In this document: one piece after another, positions 33,690 to 46,700 of the stretch | How positions within the stretch are numbered: the first letter of the stretch is position 1 | How the letters are laid out: the number at the start of each line of letters is the position of its first letter | Source of the DNA: Cinnamomum chago | Taxonomy: Eukaryota > Streptophyta > Magnoliopsida > Laurales > Lauraceae | Assembly (NCBI GenBank): GCA_038049695.1 | Contig: CP142456.1 | Span: 77,213,422-77,277,421, forward strand | DNA length: 64,000 bases | Direction: 5' to 3' | Translations under genes and position numbers: made by a program | Notes under the pieces: model-generated | The model's database searches: none | Told to the model about the DNA's origin: nothing | What the model saw: only the letters and a program-made list of their open reading frames with translations

Positions 33690-33944
33690 TAAAAGCCCAT
33701 TACAATCCCCCCCGCCAAACCCTCTTTTTCCTTCCCACTTCTTTTTCCCCTGCTCCCGCGCTCTCTGCATCTCCTTCTCCTCTGCATCTCCGCGCGTCCT
33801 CACTGCCTCGATCCCTCATCTCTCTCTCTCTCCCTCCCTTTCATCTCTCTCTTCTCTCCCTCTCCTTCCCTTCTCTCTCCCTCTCTCCCTGTGTTCAGTA
33901 CCCTCTCTGCCCAGCCGCCAGCGCCTGATTCTCCCTTCCCACTG

Positions 33945-33982
<38 letters not shown>

Positions 33983-34115
33983 TGCACGTCCCTCACCTTG
34001 CGCCTTTCTCGTCTCCTTCGGCATCTCCCTCCTACGCTCACGGTCTCCCTCGCCAGCGCATCCTCACTGTCCCTCCGGCATAGCGGGGCTCTCTCTCTCT
34101 TAGAAGGGTATCCAT
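33690..34115 (+). promoter_or_regulatory. CT-rich leader of the CACTA element
   Basis: A pyrimidine-rich tract with long (TC)n runs (33810-33985) follows the left arm and ends near a possible donor (catcag|gtattc at about 34118). By position it is the likely promoter or 5' untranslated exon of the element's transcripts. The Glu/Arg-rich and Leu/Ser-rich frames it produces on either strand are composition only. Confidence 0.45.
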
Positions 34116-34119
34116 CAGG

Positions 34120-37100
34120 TATTCATCTCTCTTTGCCTCTCTCTCACACATCAAACCTCTTTCCCTAAATCCCTAAACTTCTAACTCTATCCCTGATTTT
34201 TTTTTTAATTTTAGCTTCTCATATTTCCATATTTTTGTGATCTGATTTAAATGTGGTGTAGATGATTAGACTCATTATGTTCATACATGAATCTTATATT
34301 ATGAAGCAGTTGATGAGTTTTAAATGTGGTTTTGATTTGGATTGATTTCAAATGATGTGATTTGTGCAAAATAGTGTCTCTCACTCTTCACATTAGCTTC
34401 TTGGGTTTGCTCAACTTGGTAGCTGATTAGTTAAGTGGAAGTGGAGTGAAAGTGGATTAGGGATTTTGTGTAGAAAAGAGTTTTCGCTTTCAATGTAGAT
34501 GTCATTCTTTTTATATGCAAAGAAATTGTCATTCTTTAAGTAGGAATGGTTTGAAAATCATGGTTGAAGGAGTGTGTGTGTGTGTGTTGTGGAGTGTTGG
34601 GTGAAATGATATGCATCTAATGATATGTAGTGTGATTTGGCCTGCATTTGGATGTGCAACTTTGGTTTATACGATGTACAAGCCTCTACACTGTATCATT
34701 TTTAATGAAAATCTGATTCCCATCCTACAATGCACATTGTATGGGAAGGGATTTAAACCATCCTCCACATGAAATGGGAGAAGAAGGAACTGTTGCTTTG
34801 TTTATATTATTGTCCTTTTGTCGTTCAATGTTACTTTATGATATGCTCCCTTGCTTCTAAAGCGTGCAGTGTTGTTTATACCCTCTTTTGAATCAAAGCA
34901 TTTATAATTCCTCAATTTTGAACGGCTGCAACAATGAGATTTTGTTCATGTGTTGTTTTGAAGATGATAATCATTTCACTATATCAAGAGTTATAGGAAA
35001 CCATTCATAAGAAGAAAAAAAGAAAAAGAAAAAGAAAAAAACAATGATTTACCTTTCAAAATATGTCTCTAACCCGAGGCCTCTCAACTTTATATCACAT
35101 GAACCACACCTGTGAATGTAACTCCAATAGGGAGTCAAACCACAACCCATTTCCGATAGTCATAGTGAGTTTCTCTTCTAAATATAGCCCATTCAAGATT
35201 GTTTCCCAAATATAGTTCTTTCCAACAAGAAAGTAGTCATAAAGTCTCTTTCTAACTAAAACCATGATAATAAAGGAACAAATATTATTAATAATCTTTT
35301 TTAGTGATCCAGGCCATAGGTTTTGCAAGGCTTCAATGTCCATGGATATGTGATGATTCCATCTGTAACCACTATGTCATACTCTTCAATTTATTCTTTA
35401 AACGTTGTGCAGAGTGCAAATCTTGCTGGCATAGCTGATCACAGATTTGTTTCTCTTATCTAACTTCTCCATCTCAAACATTTGTATTTGAGATCCTTGC
35501 AAGTGATTATAGATATTCTACATGTGAATTACAACCAACCACATATGAGTCAAAACACAAGTGAAAAACGAAACTCCAACCAAAGCAAAATCCTCAAGTG
35601 GAAGTATTTCCGGCCATTAACTCTGCCACCAATCGTGCTTGTATTTTTTCCTTACATTTTGTGTCTTGTAGTGGTTGTTTTAGCAAACATTCACTTAGCA
35701 ATTATCATCTTTTCTTTCTGGCTAAGTTCTCAATGGAATTGTTTGACTCAAGTGAATCAGTTTGTATTCCTGAATAGTAAGTTTCTTTAAACAGAAGCCT
35801 CTTGTTATATGATGCCATACTAAAGGGAAAGAAGTCTATGATGGTTCAAATGATTGTAAAGCTCCATTGTTGCCATGTAAATTTAAGATAGTTGCAAACT
35901 TATGGGGTTACTTAAATTTATTTATTTAGGAGATCAATATGGCTACTTTAATTGATCATGACTTGGCAAACAACTGAAGCATAAATGTAAGTGATCTCGT
36001 GATTTTTCATTTAGTTGTTTCCTTGAATTGACTTGTTTAGAAAGTTGGAAGCATAAATACAATAATTTAAATCTATATCCTAGTACTTCTGCTGGTCATG
36101 AAATTCATGGAGAAGTTCAGATCAAAGAAAATTCTGTAGATAATTTTATTGATTTAAAAAAGGCTTCTAATAGAGTGTTTAGGCATTTAATTTGGTGAAC
36201 ACTTACAATTCATTTTTAATTATTATATCAAAATTAAACAAGGCATTTAGAAAGGGGAAGTGATGAGCATGAGAATTGTGTGTGTGGGGAGATGGTTAAT
36301 TCCCTGTTAGAGTTGGATTGCTTTGGGTCTTTCTTGAATTGCCTTTATCATGGACAAATTTAATGGTTGATATCTAAGAAGAAGTTTTTGGGTGTTAGTG
36401 ATGTGGTAGCTGAAAATTAGCACTTCAGCAGTTTAAAGAAAATAATATATGGAGTGTAGGTTCAGTGGATCTAGGAATAAGTAAGATGAGCTTTTCAAAG
36501 TTTAATATTAGGACATTGTGTCATAGATTTTGATATTTAGGAGCAAGTTTAGAATGGAATGGAAACAATAAGTTGGATATATCAAATAGTTAGCAATGGG
36601 TGTGCAAAGTGAAGACAAGCTAGTCAAATGGTGTGGTCATCTAGTGCCACTTTGATTAAAGGAGATAACTGTTAGAATTACTTTGGTAAAGTTATATTTT
36701 GGCCGATTGGGCGTTCATGAAATGCGTGTAAAAGTGAAAATTTTGTATGACTTTTTCGCCTATTATTTCAATCTTAGTGGCAGCTTTGTATTGATCCAAA
36801 TGACAGTGCTGCTTATGTCTTTTGAAGCAAAGCACTCATAAAGCAACATTAAAAGGAAAAAAATGGCATTATCTGCAGAAAAGTGCCCCTCATTTACTGC
36901 CATCTTTGATAAGAATTTTAGGGTTTTTGTTATTGGTGGCCATGTGGCCAAAAGCATAAATCAAAGGAGAATAATCACCTAGTGTTTGGTGATATATCTC
37001 CAAGGAAAAAAGACTCAGTCTTATTAATGTAAAGGTGATGGAATAATGTACTTGACAGAACCCCCCTTCTCTAAAAGCTTGTATTAGATTATTAATGATC

Positions 37101-38217
37101 TAGCTTTGTGCATTATTTTTAGTATGATGATTTTTACATGAAAGAAGGATAAGAATGAATATAAAGATTGTATCTTTGATTTGGGGATGAAAGGATCATG
37201 TGTGCTCTGGCTAAAGTAAAGGGCTTTGGGTCAATGGGAACACTGTATATTATTTGACTGAGCTTTATGGTTATATGGCTTTCTCATATCCATTTATGGG
37301 GTTATGATTGTCCATTGAGGTGGTTGGACTAAGTTGGACCAGAACCACTAGTTCTTGTTTAGTTGATGAAAAAAGATTCATGCCTTCTATAATTTATATA
37401 AGACCCAATATAACTATCATGAGGTTCTTCACACTTTTTTATTTATATGCCGCATACAATTTAACAATTACTTCCCATCCATTAACCCCAAATGGAATCG
37501 GGGTAAGTCTTTGAAAGGCTTTAATTCATCATGCTACATAACAAAGAAGGAAATGATACATAATCCACAAACAAAACTTCAATCTCACAAGATAACAAAA
37601 TTGTTAGGGAATAAAACATCAAAATAATTCCAGTCATCAACATCAATTTTAAATTTGAAGATTTCATTGGTTGTGAACCTTTCATTATCAACTTTTATTC
37701 ATTTGCATGCATTAGTGAAACTTAGACCCGTTCTAGAATTGTGTACGACATCTGTTCGGTAATCCTTGATGCGACGGATTGGGTCTTTTACTAGATTCGC
37801 TGTTCTTATGATGTACATTCGAACTTTGTCGTATACAATTCTTGAATTGTCCAGTTCGGACAGTTTGAGAATGCAATTATCCATCTTATACTCAATAGCT
37901 CATGCAAGTCTGATGTTAGACAGAGTTTCGGTTGATGTCCCATTGTTCTCTGGGTACATATATAGGTACGACTGATGTTGTACTTGTGTCGTGTACTTGG
38001 AGAACCACGCAGACATGCTGCCGAAATTTTGTCTGACTAGGGGACGAAGCATTTGAGTTGTTGAGTGCAAGTTGGATCTGCATTCTCGAATGGGATAGGA
38101 CCAACCACCCTGTAGTAAGGAGTTTGCAGTTTATGGATAGGTGACTTGCATGATGCCACGGTACATTAGGCTAATTATACTTGCTCATTTTAGATTTCCA
38201 CATAAACAATTACGGAG
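34120..38217. other. CACTA element interior, no gene recognised
   Basis: About 4 kb of AT-rich sequence between leader and transposase. A (GT)n run lies near 34575-34590. Open frames at 35095-35343 (minus, ending GNGLWFDSLLELHSQVWFM) and 35482-35790 (plus, one hydrophobic stretch) match nothing I recognise. They could be captured fragments or chance. A long first intron of the transposase transcript would also explain the region. Confidence 0.45.
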
Positions 38218-41200
38218 ATGGACAAGAGTTGGATTGATTTACCGAATAGGATGTCTCGGGAATACATGGAGGGGATTAACCAGTTCATGGAATTTACCAA
38301 TGGGTTTGACAATGAGTTCATCAGTTGCCCATGTAGAAAATGTGCGAATCGGTATTATTACAGAAGAGAGATTGTCCGAGAGCATCTGATTCTGAACGGA
38401 TTCTTGAAGGAGTACAAGAACTGCATAAGACATGGAGAAGAGTATGTTTCCTGTCGCAGAGAGGAAATAGATGAAATTGAGGTGGATGATATGTCAGAGC
38501 CTGATCCGATGATCGCAATGCTAAATGATATTGCGTGCGGGTTGGCACCCGAATACACAAGCTATGAGACTGAGGGGGCAGGTGGGAGTAAACCTCGCTC
38601 TAGTGTCGATGAAGAAGCCTTGAGATATTTTGAAATTCTAGACGATGCACGGATAGAATTGTATCATGGATGCAAGGACTTCAGTAAATTGTCCTTTATT
38701 ATTGAGTTGTTACATTTGAAGGCATTGAACCAATGGTTTGACAAGTCTTTCAATATGCTCCTCCAGTTGTTGCATCGAGTGCTCCCATCCGGTGCAAAAC
38801 TTGCTGAGTCCTACTATCAGGCTCGCAAGTTAACTGAAAATTTAGGCTTCACATATGAGACTTTGGATGCATGTCCGAACAATTGTATGTTGTTTAGGAA
38901 TGAGAATGCCCATCTTGATAAGTGCATTGTGTGTTAGACTTCGAGATGGAAGGAGGACGGGGTTGGTTACAATCGTCAGAATAGTTCTACAAGTGTTATC
39001 AACCGTGGCAAACTTGTGGCAGTAAAGCAATTGAGATATTTCCCACTTAAGCCAAGGTTGAAGAGGCTTTTTATGTCATCAAATATTTCTAAACTGATGA
39101 GATGGCATGCCGAGAATAGCAGGGACGATGGTAAGTTAACCCATCCAGCAGATTCTCTAGCGTGGAAAGACTTCGATCGGAGGAATCCAGACTTTGCCTT
39201 GGATTGTCGCAATGTGCGGCTTGGTTTGGCTGCAGATGGTTTCAGTCCATTCAGATCCATGACTGGGGCAAATCACAGTACATGGCCAGTTGTTTTGGTA
39301 CCTTATAATCTTCCGCCATGGATGTGTATGAAGCAACATTTTCTGATCCTATCCACACTTATTGATGGACCAAGAGGACCAGGGGACAAGATTGATGTAT
39401 ATATGCAACCTCTGATTGATGAATTGAATGAATTATGGGCTGATGGTCTGATGACATTTGATGCCGAAGGCAATGAAATGTTTAAACTCCGCGCCGCATT
39501 ATTATGGACAATCAACGACTTCCCTACGTACGCCAACTTGTCGGGTTGGAGCACAAAGGGAGATTTTGCATGTCCTTGTTGCAATAAGGAGAAGAAGTCA
39601 ACTTGGTTGAAGCACGACAGAAAATGGGTATACACGGGTCATAGGCGTTTTCTACCTCCATTGCATAGGTTCAGGAGGGACAAAGTGTCATTTGATGGGA
39701 GTCGAGAATATGGTCTAGCACCTCGAACAATGACAGGAGTTGAATTGTTGTCACAGCTCGAGCAGGAGCAAATACATACTGTGTATGATTTTCAAGATTT
39801 ACTGGCCCCGGTGCTGCCTTCTATTCCCGGTGCAAATAGAAGGCGAGGTCATAATTGGAAGAAAAAAAGTATTTTCTACGATTTACCATACTGGAAAGAT
39901 AACTTACTCAGGCACAACTTAGATGTTATGCACATCGAGAAGAACGTTTGTGATAATATACTGTGGATCATTCTCGGTGTTCAGGGGAAGTCGAAGGATG
40001 GTGTCAATGCACGCCGTGACTTGGAAGAAATAGGCTTGAGAAAACCGTTGCACTTGCAGTTGAGAGAGTCTAACAAGGCATACATGCCTCCTGCGCAGTA
40101 CACGATGAGTAAAGATGAGAAATATGTCTTCCTCTCAGTTCTGAAGGGTGTCAAGGTTCCTAACGGGTACTGTTCGAATATCGCAAAGCATGTGAACATG
40201 AGAGAAAGAACATTACAGGGTTTGAAGAGTCATGACAATCATATTCTTATTCAACAGTTATTGCCTATCTCCATACGGAATTGTTTGCCTAAGAATGTTG
40301 TAGCACCGTTGATTGAAGTTAGTAACTTCTTCAGACAACTTTGTTCTAGAGTTCATCGAATTGATGAGTTGAATGGTTTGCAAGAGAGGATTGCTGTGAC
40401 GTTGTGTCATGTAGAAAAAAATTTCCCACCTGCATTTTTCGATGTCATGGTTCACTTGACCATACACTTAACCAATGAAGCCCTGCTTGGTGGCCCCGTC
40501 CAATTCAGATGGATGTATCCGATCGAGAGGTACATGAACACATTGAAGAGATATGTTCGTAATAGAGCTCGTCCAGAGGCATCAATAGCGAAGGGGTATT
40601 TGATGGATGAGTGCACCAATTTTTGCGCAGCATATCTTAAAGATAATATTGAAACAAAGTTAACTCGGCCCTCGCGGATTAATGATGGTCCAGTTGGAGA
40701 GGGCACGCCATTTGATCTCAACAATATTGAGTGGATTCAAGCTCACCGGTGGGTGTTGTTCAACACCCCATTTGTTGTGGCTTTGACTCAGTAAGTTATC
40801 ACTCATTTATAAGAGTAACTTGTCAGTTTTTTGCCTAAATCATCATACTTGTCGTTAACACGTGTTATGCATCGCAGGACACACATCGATGAGCTGAAAC
40901 GGGACATGCCTCGTGCTACAGAGAATGAAATTCATCAGTCCCATTACCAGTCATTTCACGAATGGTTCAAGAATCACGTATGTATTCAATCATTAGGAGT
41001 AGTTTCACTAATTCTTGTCATATTACTTTCATGTAGTGATATTCAGTGATTACATGCGTTGTGTAGGAGTGTAGCTTACGAAGAACCAACGATCCGTATT
41101 TGACCGATGAAATGAACCAGTTAGTTGATGGCCCCTTTATAACGGCCCGACGTTACACAACTTGTGATGTCAACGGTTTTCGATTTCACATCAAGGATGT

Positions 41201-41678
41201 AGATGACAAACGAGTGACGCAAAATAGTGGGCTCGGTTGTCCATCCGTCGATGCTAGTTACTACTATGGCTGGTTGAAAGATATTGTTGAAGTTGTATAT
41301 AATCACGAGTTAAAGTTTCTATTGTTTAAGTGTGATTGGGTGGATCCCATCCGAGGGGTGAAAACAGATAATAACCAGTTTACATTGGTAAATTTTAACA
41401 ATTTGTTACATCGTGATGATCGAATAAGTGCTGAACCGTACATACTGTCCTCAATGGCGGAGCAAGTTTACTATGTAAGAGATCCGAAAGATCCTAACTG
41501 GCAGGTTGCAGTTAAAATGTCAAGGAGGGGAGTGTATCAGATTGAATGTGATGAGCCAGATATTGATGCATTCGCCCAACAAGTTCTTGACCAGAATGCA
41601 GTTGTTCAACATGATGAAGATATTAATTGGGTTCGGGAAACCATTGAAGGAGATACAGTTGACTTACATGACCAATGA
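38218..41678 (+). pseudogene. TNP2-type CACTA transposase, one in-frame TAG
   Basis: Three exons are clear: 38218-40790, 40878-40977 and 41067-41678, with GT-AG junctions (Q codon split at the first) and a total of 1,094 residues. The N-terminus is a transposase-associated domain (residues about 4-75, KSWIDLPNRMSREYMEG, then CPCRKCANR). The tnp2 core covers about 270-600, including SGWSTKGDFACPCCNKEK and the conserved LDVMHIEKNVCDN. A DUF4218-like block lies at about 698-800 (HLTNEALLGGPVQFRWMYP), and a DUF4216-like block at about 960-1010 (FLLFKCDWVDP). The protein would cut and join the element's ends in the nucleus. A single TAG at 38935-38937 (codon 240) interrupts an otherwise open frame in a conserved CIVC..SRWK stretch. 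Everything downstream is intact, so the break is recent or bypassed. Confidence 0.93.
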
Positions 41679-41787
41679 ACGGTTGGGAACTAATTCACTA
41701 ATGTTAAATTTTAGTGTAAATAGTTTTTAAATGTTAATTTCAATTATCTCGTTTAATGAAATTTATCTTACAAACATTTAAATAGAT

Positions 41788-43672
41788 ATGTTAGGACGAA
41801 AGAGGAGAGATCGTCCACTGACGATGGACGAGCTGCTGCGCTAGGCCAGCAGGCTGTCTGGGGAACCTAGACCGGCACCGGATGCCGCCCAGTCTGGTTC
41901 GATGGCCCCACCGAGTAGGCCATCGACCTCTCATCCGAGTACATCCACTCCAGTGGTTGCTTCGGCGTAGTCCACTGGGTTCAGCTCCACCATCTCGGCT
42001 TGCATCGGCAGATACATAGACTGGTATAAGTTTATTTAATTAAAATATTTTAATTCTAGCAAATTATTTTATTTCAATTTAATTACATTATCTCTAATTT
42101 AAACAGGTGCTACAAGCACGGGCCCATCTTCCAGCAGGGGGAGAGGCCTGCTAGAGGGATCCGGACATGGAATTCCGGCCATCCCATTAACGTAGAGTTT
42201 GATGAGACATTTCATCTGGTGGGCCCTCATGCTCGCCAGCTCATCAGCCAGTTAGGACATATGGTCCGAGACCCATATGCATTCCCTTTGACTACACTTG
42301 ATTGGGAGGCAATCCCGGTGGAGATGCTAGATCGTACCTAGTAGCAAGTCAAGGTAATAATTTAAAATCTCTCCTCAGGATGTGTCAATTTAAACCATAA
42401 CTTAATGAAAAATTATTTGTCACTGAAAGATTATTTGTCCTTTTCAGGACAATTTGAGGGCATGTCCTGAGCTCTTCCGGCCAGTTTGCATGTCGAAGTG
42501 CCGGAAGATGTGGAAAGACCATAAAAATAAAGTTAAGATGCAACACTGGAAGCCTCATCAGGATGCGCGTGACATACTTCAGCGAGTTCTGAGGGGCGTT
42601 CTCCCTGATCAGTGGACTCAGCTCATCCGGTACTGGATGAGCGAGGAGGTTCAGGTGAGAAACTTGTAATTTTTTTATTTTAATTTTAACAATTTACTAG
42701 TGACTAACGTAACTAACAAAAATTCTGACTGATAAATATTGAAAACAGAGAGTGTCTGCTACGAATGCGCGGAACCGCGCAATGCAGGGTCCCGCACACA
42801 GGTTGGGGACTCGACACATCACCCAGGTCCGCCACGAGGTAAAAAGTTAGATCGTACATGTAATTTATGTTTTTGTCATTCTGTATAATAGTACACTAAT
42901 AATATAACTCTCCACCAAGCAGTTGCGTTCCGATGGTGTTCCGGTCGACAGGATGTCCGTCTGGATGCGTTCTCGAGAACCTCGCCACCCAAAGGTTGCA
43001 GCTATCTTCATAAGTTTTTATATTGAACCGTTTAAATTATGTTTCTATTACAATGTCTTGTTATGCATGATAATATACTAAATGAATCAACTACGCAGGC
43101 CCAGTATCAGTCACGCCTGGAGGAGTTACCTGAGGAGGAGCACAGTTTGCCATCGCGGAGGGATGAGATATTCTACTCCGTCATTGGCCGGGATGGGCAC
43201 GGATACACGCTGACGTATGGGATGGGCATTCCACGCACGCACATCACACGATCAAAGTCATCCGGTGCTAGCTCCTCCCAGGGCATACGCTTCCGTACGG
43301 ATGAGGAGGTTCAGGAGTTGCTGCAGTCCATGAAGGCAGCGATCAGAGAGGATGTGACAAATGAGGTCAGGGTAGAGATGAGGGCCGAGTGGAGAGCGGA
43401 GATGGCAGAACTTGAGAGTCGTCTATCACAGAGTCGCGCCCCGCTCACTTCAGATCCACCACCCACTACTCAGGTTAGAAAGAAAAAAAGATTGTACGTT
43501 TAAATTGTCAAATATGTCATTGATGCATCAGTACTTATGTCTTTTTTTTATTGTTTTTAACTATATAATAAATAATTACGGACACCAGACGCTGGCAGCG
43601 GCCACAGGGCTAGACATGAGTTTGGTGGAGAGGGCAATCAAGATTTAGCAGACTTGACTGATCCTAACCAGG
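41788..43672 (+). pseudogene. Second CACTA transposition gene (Transposase_24/TNPA-like), with TAG stops
   Basis: Seven exons can be laid out with GT-AG borders: 41788 to about 42000, 42107-42353, 42448-42654, 42749-42838, 42923-42994, 43099-43473 and 43589 to about 43671. Exon 2 reads VEFDETFHLVGPHARQL and exon 3 CPELFRPVCMSKCRKMWKDH. Exon 4 carries SATNARNRAMQGPAHRLGTR, the N-rich motif of plant Transposase_24 proteins. Exon 6 gives a Glu/Arg-rich coiled-coil-like stretch after the IPRTH segment. Its relatives act beside TNP2, probably binding subterminal repeats. TAG codons stand at 41842, 41968, 42339 and 42342, all in the reading frame. The last exon's reading frame is uncertain. It starts 110 bp after the transposase stop. 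Confidence 0.8.
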
Positions 43673-43710
43673 TAAAATTATTTTTTTTTTAATTCAAGAT
43701 TTCAAATTTT

Positions 43711-46700
43711 AAGTTAAAACCTAACATAAAACTTAGAAAACGGGCCTCCGGGCGCCCAAAACGAGCAAACGGGCTCCGTTGCCCTTGAATCTTTATGGGC
43801 ACGGGTCCCTAGTCAGCCATGACTTGCAAGAACTGACAGAATGAGATTTCAACTCCCGGATTGCCCGTAAAGTTGAAACGTAGGTTTAAGTTAGAACGTT
43901 AGCTTAAAACTTAGAAAACGAGCCTCCGTGCGCCCAAAACGAGCAACCGGTCTTCGTTGCCGGTGAAACTTGACGGGCATGGGCCCAAAGTCATTCATGA
44001 CTTGCGCGAACTGATGAGCCAAGATTCCGACAACCGGATTACTCGTACAGTTGAAACGTAGGTTTAAGTTAGAACGTTAAGTTAAAACTTAGAAAACGGG
44101 CCTCCGGGTGCCCAAAATGATCAAACGGGGTTCGTTGCCCGTGAATCTTGACGGGCACGGGGCCCTAGTCAGTCATGACTTGCAGGAACTGACGGGATGA
44201 GATTCCGAATCCCGGATTGCCCGTACAGTTGAAACATAGGTTTAAGTTAAAACGTTAGCTTAAAACTTATAAAACAAGCCTCCGGGCGCCCAAAATGATC
44301 AAACGGGGTCCATTGCCCGTGAAACTTGACGGGCATGGGCCCAAAGTCATTCATGACTTGCAAGAACTGACGAGACGAGATTCTGACTCCCGGATTGGCC
44401 GTATAGTTGAAACGTCGGTTTAACTTAAAACGTTAGCCTAAAACTTAGAAAACAGGCCTCCGGGCGCCCAAAATGAGCAAACGGGGTCCGTTGCCCGTGA
44501 AACTTGACGGGTACGGGGCCCTAGTCATTCATGACTTACGGGAACTGACGGGAAAGAATTCTGAATCCCGGATTGCCCGTACAGTTGAAACGTAGGTTCA
44601 AGTTAGAACGTTAACTTAAAATTTAGAAAACGAGCCTCTAAGCGCCCAAAATGAGCAAACGGGGTCCGTTGCCGGTGAAACTTGATGGGCACGGGGACCC
44701 TAGTCATTCTTGACTTGCAGGAATTGACCGAACTAGATTCCAAATCCTGAAATGCCCGTACAGTTGAAACGTAGGTTTAAGTTAGAACGTTAGCTTAAAA
44801 CTTAGAAAACGAGCCTCTGGGCGCCCAAAATGATCAAACGGGCTCCGTTGCCCGTGAAACTTGACGGGCATGGGTCCAAAGTCATTCATGACTTGCAAGA
44901 ACTGACGGAACGAGATTTCAAATCCTGGATTGGCCGTACAGTTGAAACGTAGGTTTAAGTTAGAACATTAGCTTAAAACTTAGAAAACGGGCCTTCGGGT
45001 GTCCAAAATGAGCAAACGGGGTCCATTGCCCGTGAAACTTGACGGGCGCGGGTCCCTAGTCATTCATGACTTGAAGGAACTGACAGAATGAGATTTTGAA
45101 TCCCGGATTGCCCGTACAGTTGAAATGTTGGTTTAACTTAGAACGTTAGCTTAAAACTTAGAAAACGAGAATCCGGGCGCCCAAAATGAGCAAACGGGGT
45201 CTGTTGCACGTGAAACTTGCCGGGTACGGGGCCCTAGTCATTCATGACTTGCAGAAACTGACGGGACGAGATTCCGACTCCCGGATTGCCCGTACAGTTG
45301 AAACGTAGGTTTAAGTTAGAACGTTAGCTTAAACTTAGAAAAAGAGCCTCCGGGCGCCAAAAATGATCAAACGGGCTCCGTTGCCCGTGAAACTTGACGA
45401 GCACGGGGCAATAGTCTTTCATGACATGCAAGAACTGACGGAACGAGATTCCGACTCCCGAATTACGCGTACAGTTGAAGCGTAGGTTTAAGTTAGAACG
45501 TTAACTTAAAACTTAGAAAACGGGCCTCCGGGCGCCCAAAATTATCAAACGGGCCTTGTTGCCTGTGAAACTTGACGGACACGGGGCCATAGTCATTCAT
45601 GACTTACAGGAACTGACGGAACGAGATTCCGACTCCCGGATTACTCGTACAGTTGAAACGTAGGCTTATATTAGAACGTTAGCTTAAAACTTAAAAAAAG
45701 GGCCTCCGGGCGCCCAAAATGAGCAAACGGGGTCCGCTGCTCGTGAAACTTGACGGGCATAGGGCCCCAGTCATTAATGACTTACAGGTACTAACGGGAC
45801 GAGATTCTGAATCCCGGATTGCCCGTACAGTTTGAAACGTAGGTTTAAGTTAGAACTTTAGCTTAAAACTTAGAAAACAATCATCCGGGCGTCCAAAATG
45901 ATCAAACGGGCTCCGTTGCCCGTGGAACATTGGCCGAGCAGTTGAAACGAATGTTTAAGTTAAAACGTTATTTTAAAACCTAGAAAACGGGCCTCCAGGC
46001 GCCCAAAATGAGCAAACGAGGTTTGTTGCCCGTGAAACTTGACGGGCACGGGCCCCTAGTCATTCATGACTTGTAAGAACTGACGAACGAGATTTCCAAT
46101 CCCGGATTGACCGTACAGTTGAAACATAGGTTTAAGTTAAGATGTTATTTTAAAACTTAGAAAACGGGCCTCCAGGCGCCCAAAATGAGGAAACGGGGTC
46201 CGTTGCCCGTGAAACTTGACGGGCACGGGCCCCTAGTCATTCATGACTTGCAGGAACTGACAGAACGAGATTCCGAATCCCGGATTGCCCGTACAGTTGA
46301 AACGTAGGTTTAAGTTAGAAAGTTAGCTTAAAACTTAGAAAACGGGCCTCCGAGCGCCCAAAATTATCAAACGGGCTCCGTTGCCCGTGAAGCTTGACGG
46401 ACACGGGGCCATAATCATTCATGACTTGCAGGAACTGACGGAACGAGATTCTGACTCCCGGATTGCTCGTCCAGTTGAAACGTATGTTTATGTTAGAACG
46501 TTAGATTAAAACTTAAAAAAGGGGGCTTCCGGGCGCCCAAAATGAGCAAACGGGGTCCGTTGCCCATGAAACTTGACTGGCATGGGGCCCCAGTCATTGA
46601 TGACTTGCAGGAGCTGACGGAACGAGATTCCGAATCCCGAAATGCCCGTACAATTGAAACGTAGGTTTAAGTTAGAACTTTAGCTTAAAACTTAGAAAAC

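Noticed and set aside
33682-34103. Coding sequence in the CT-rich leader of the large CACTA element
   Set aside because: The frames on both strands are products of (TC)n composition, and a non-coding leader explains the position better.
35095-35790. Two unnamed proteins inside the large CACTA element
   Set aside because: Neither frame matches a family I know and no splice-bounded exon structure is clear. They are mentioned only as unassigned interior.
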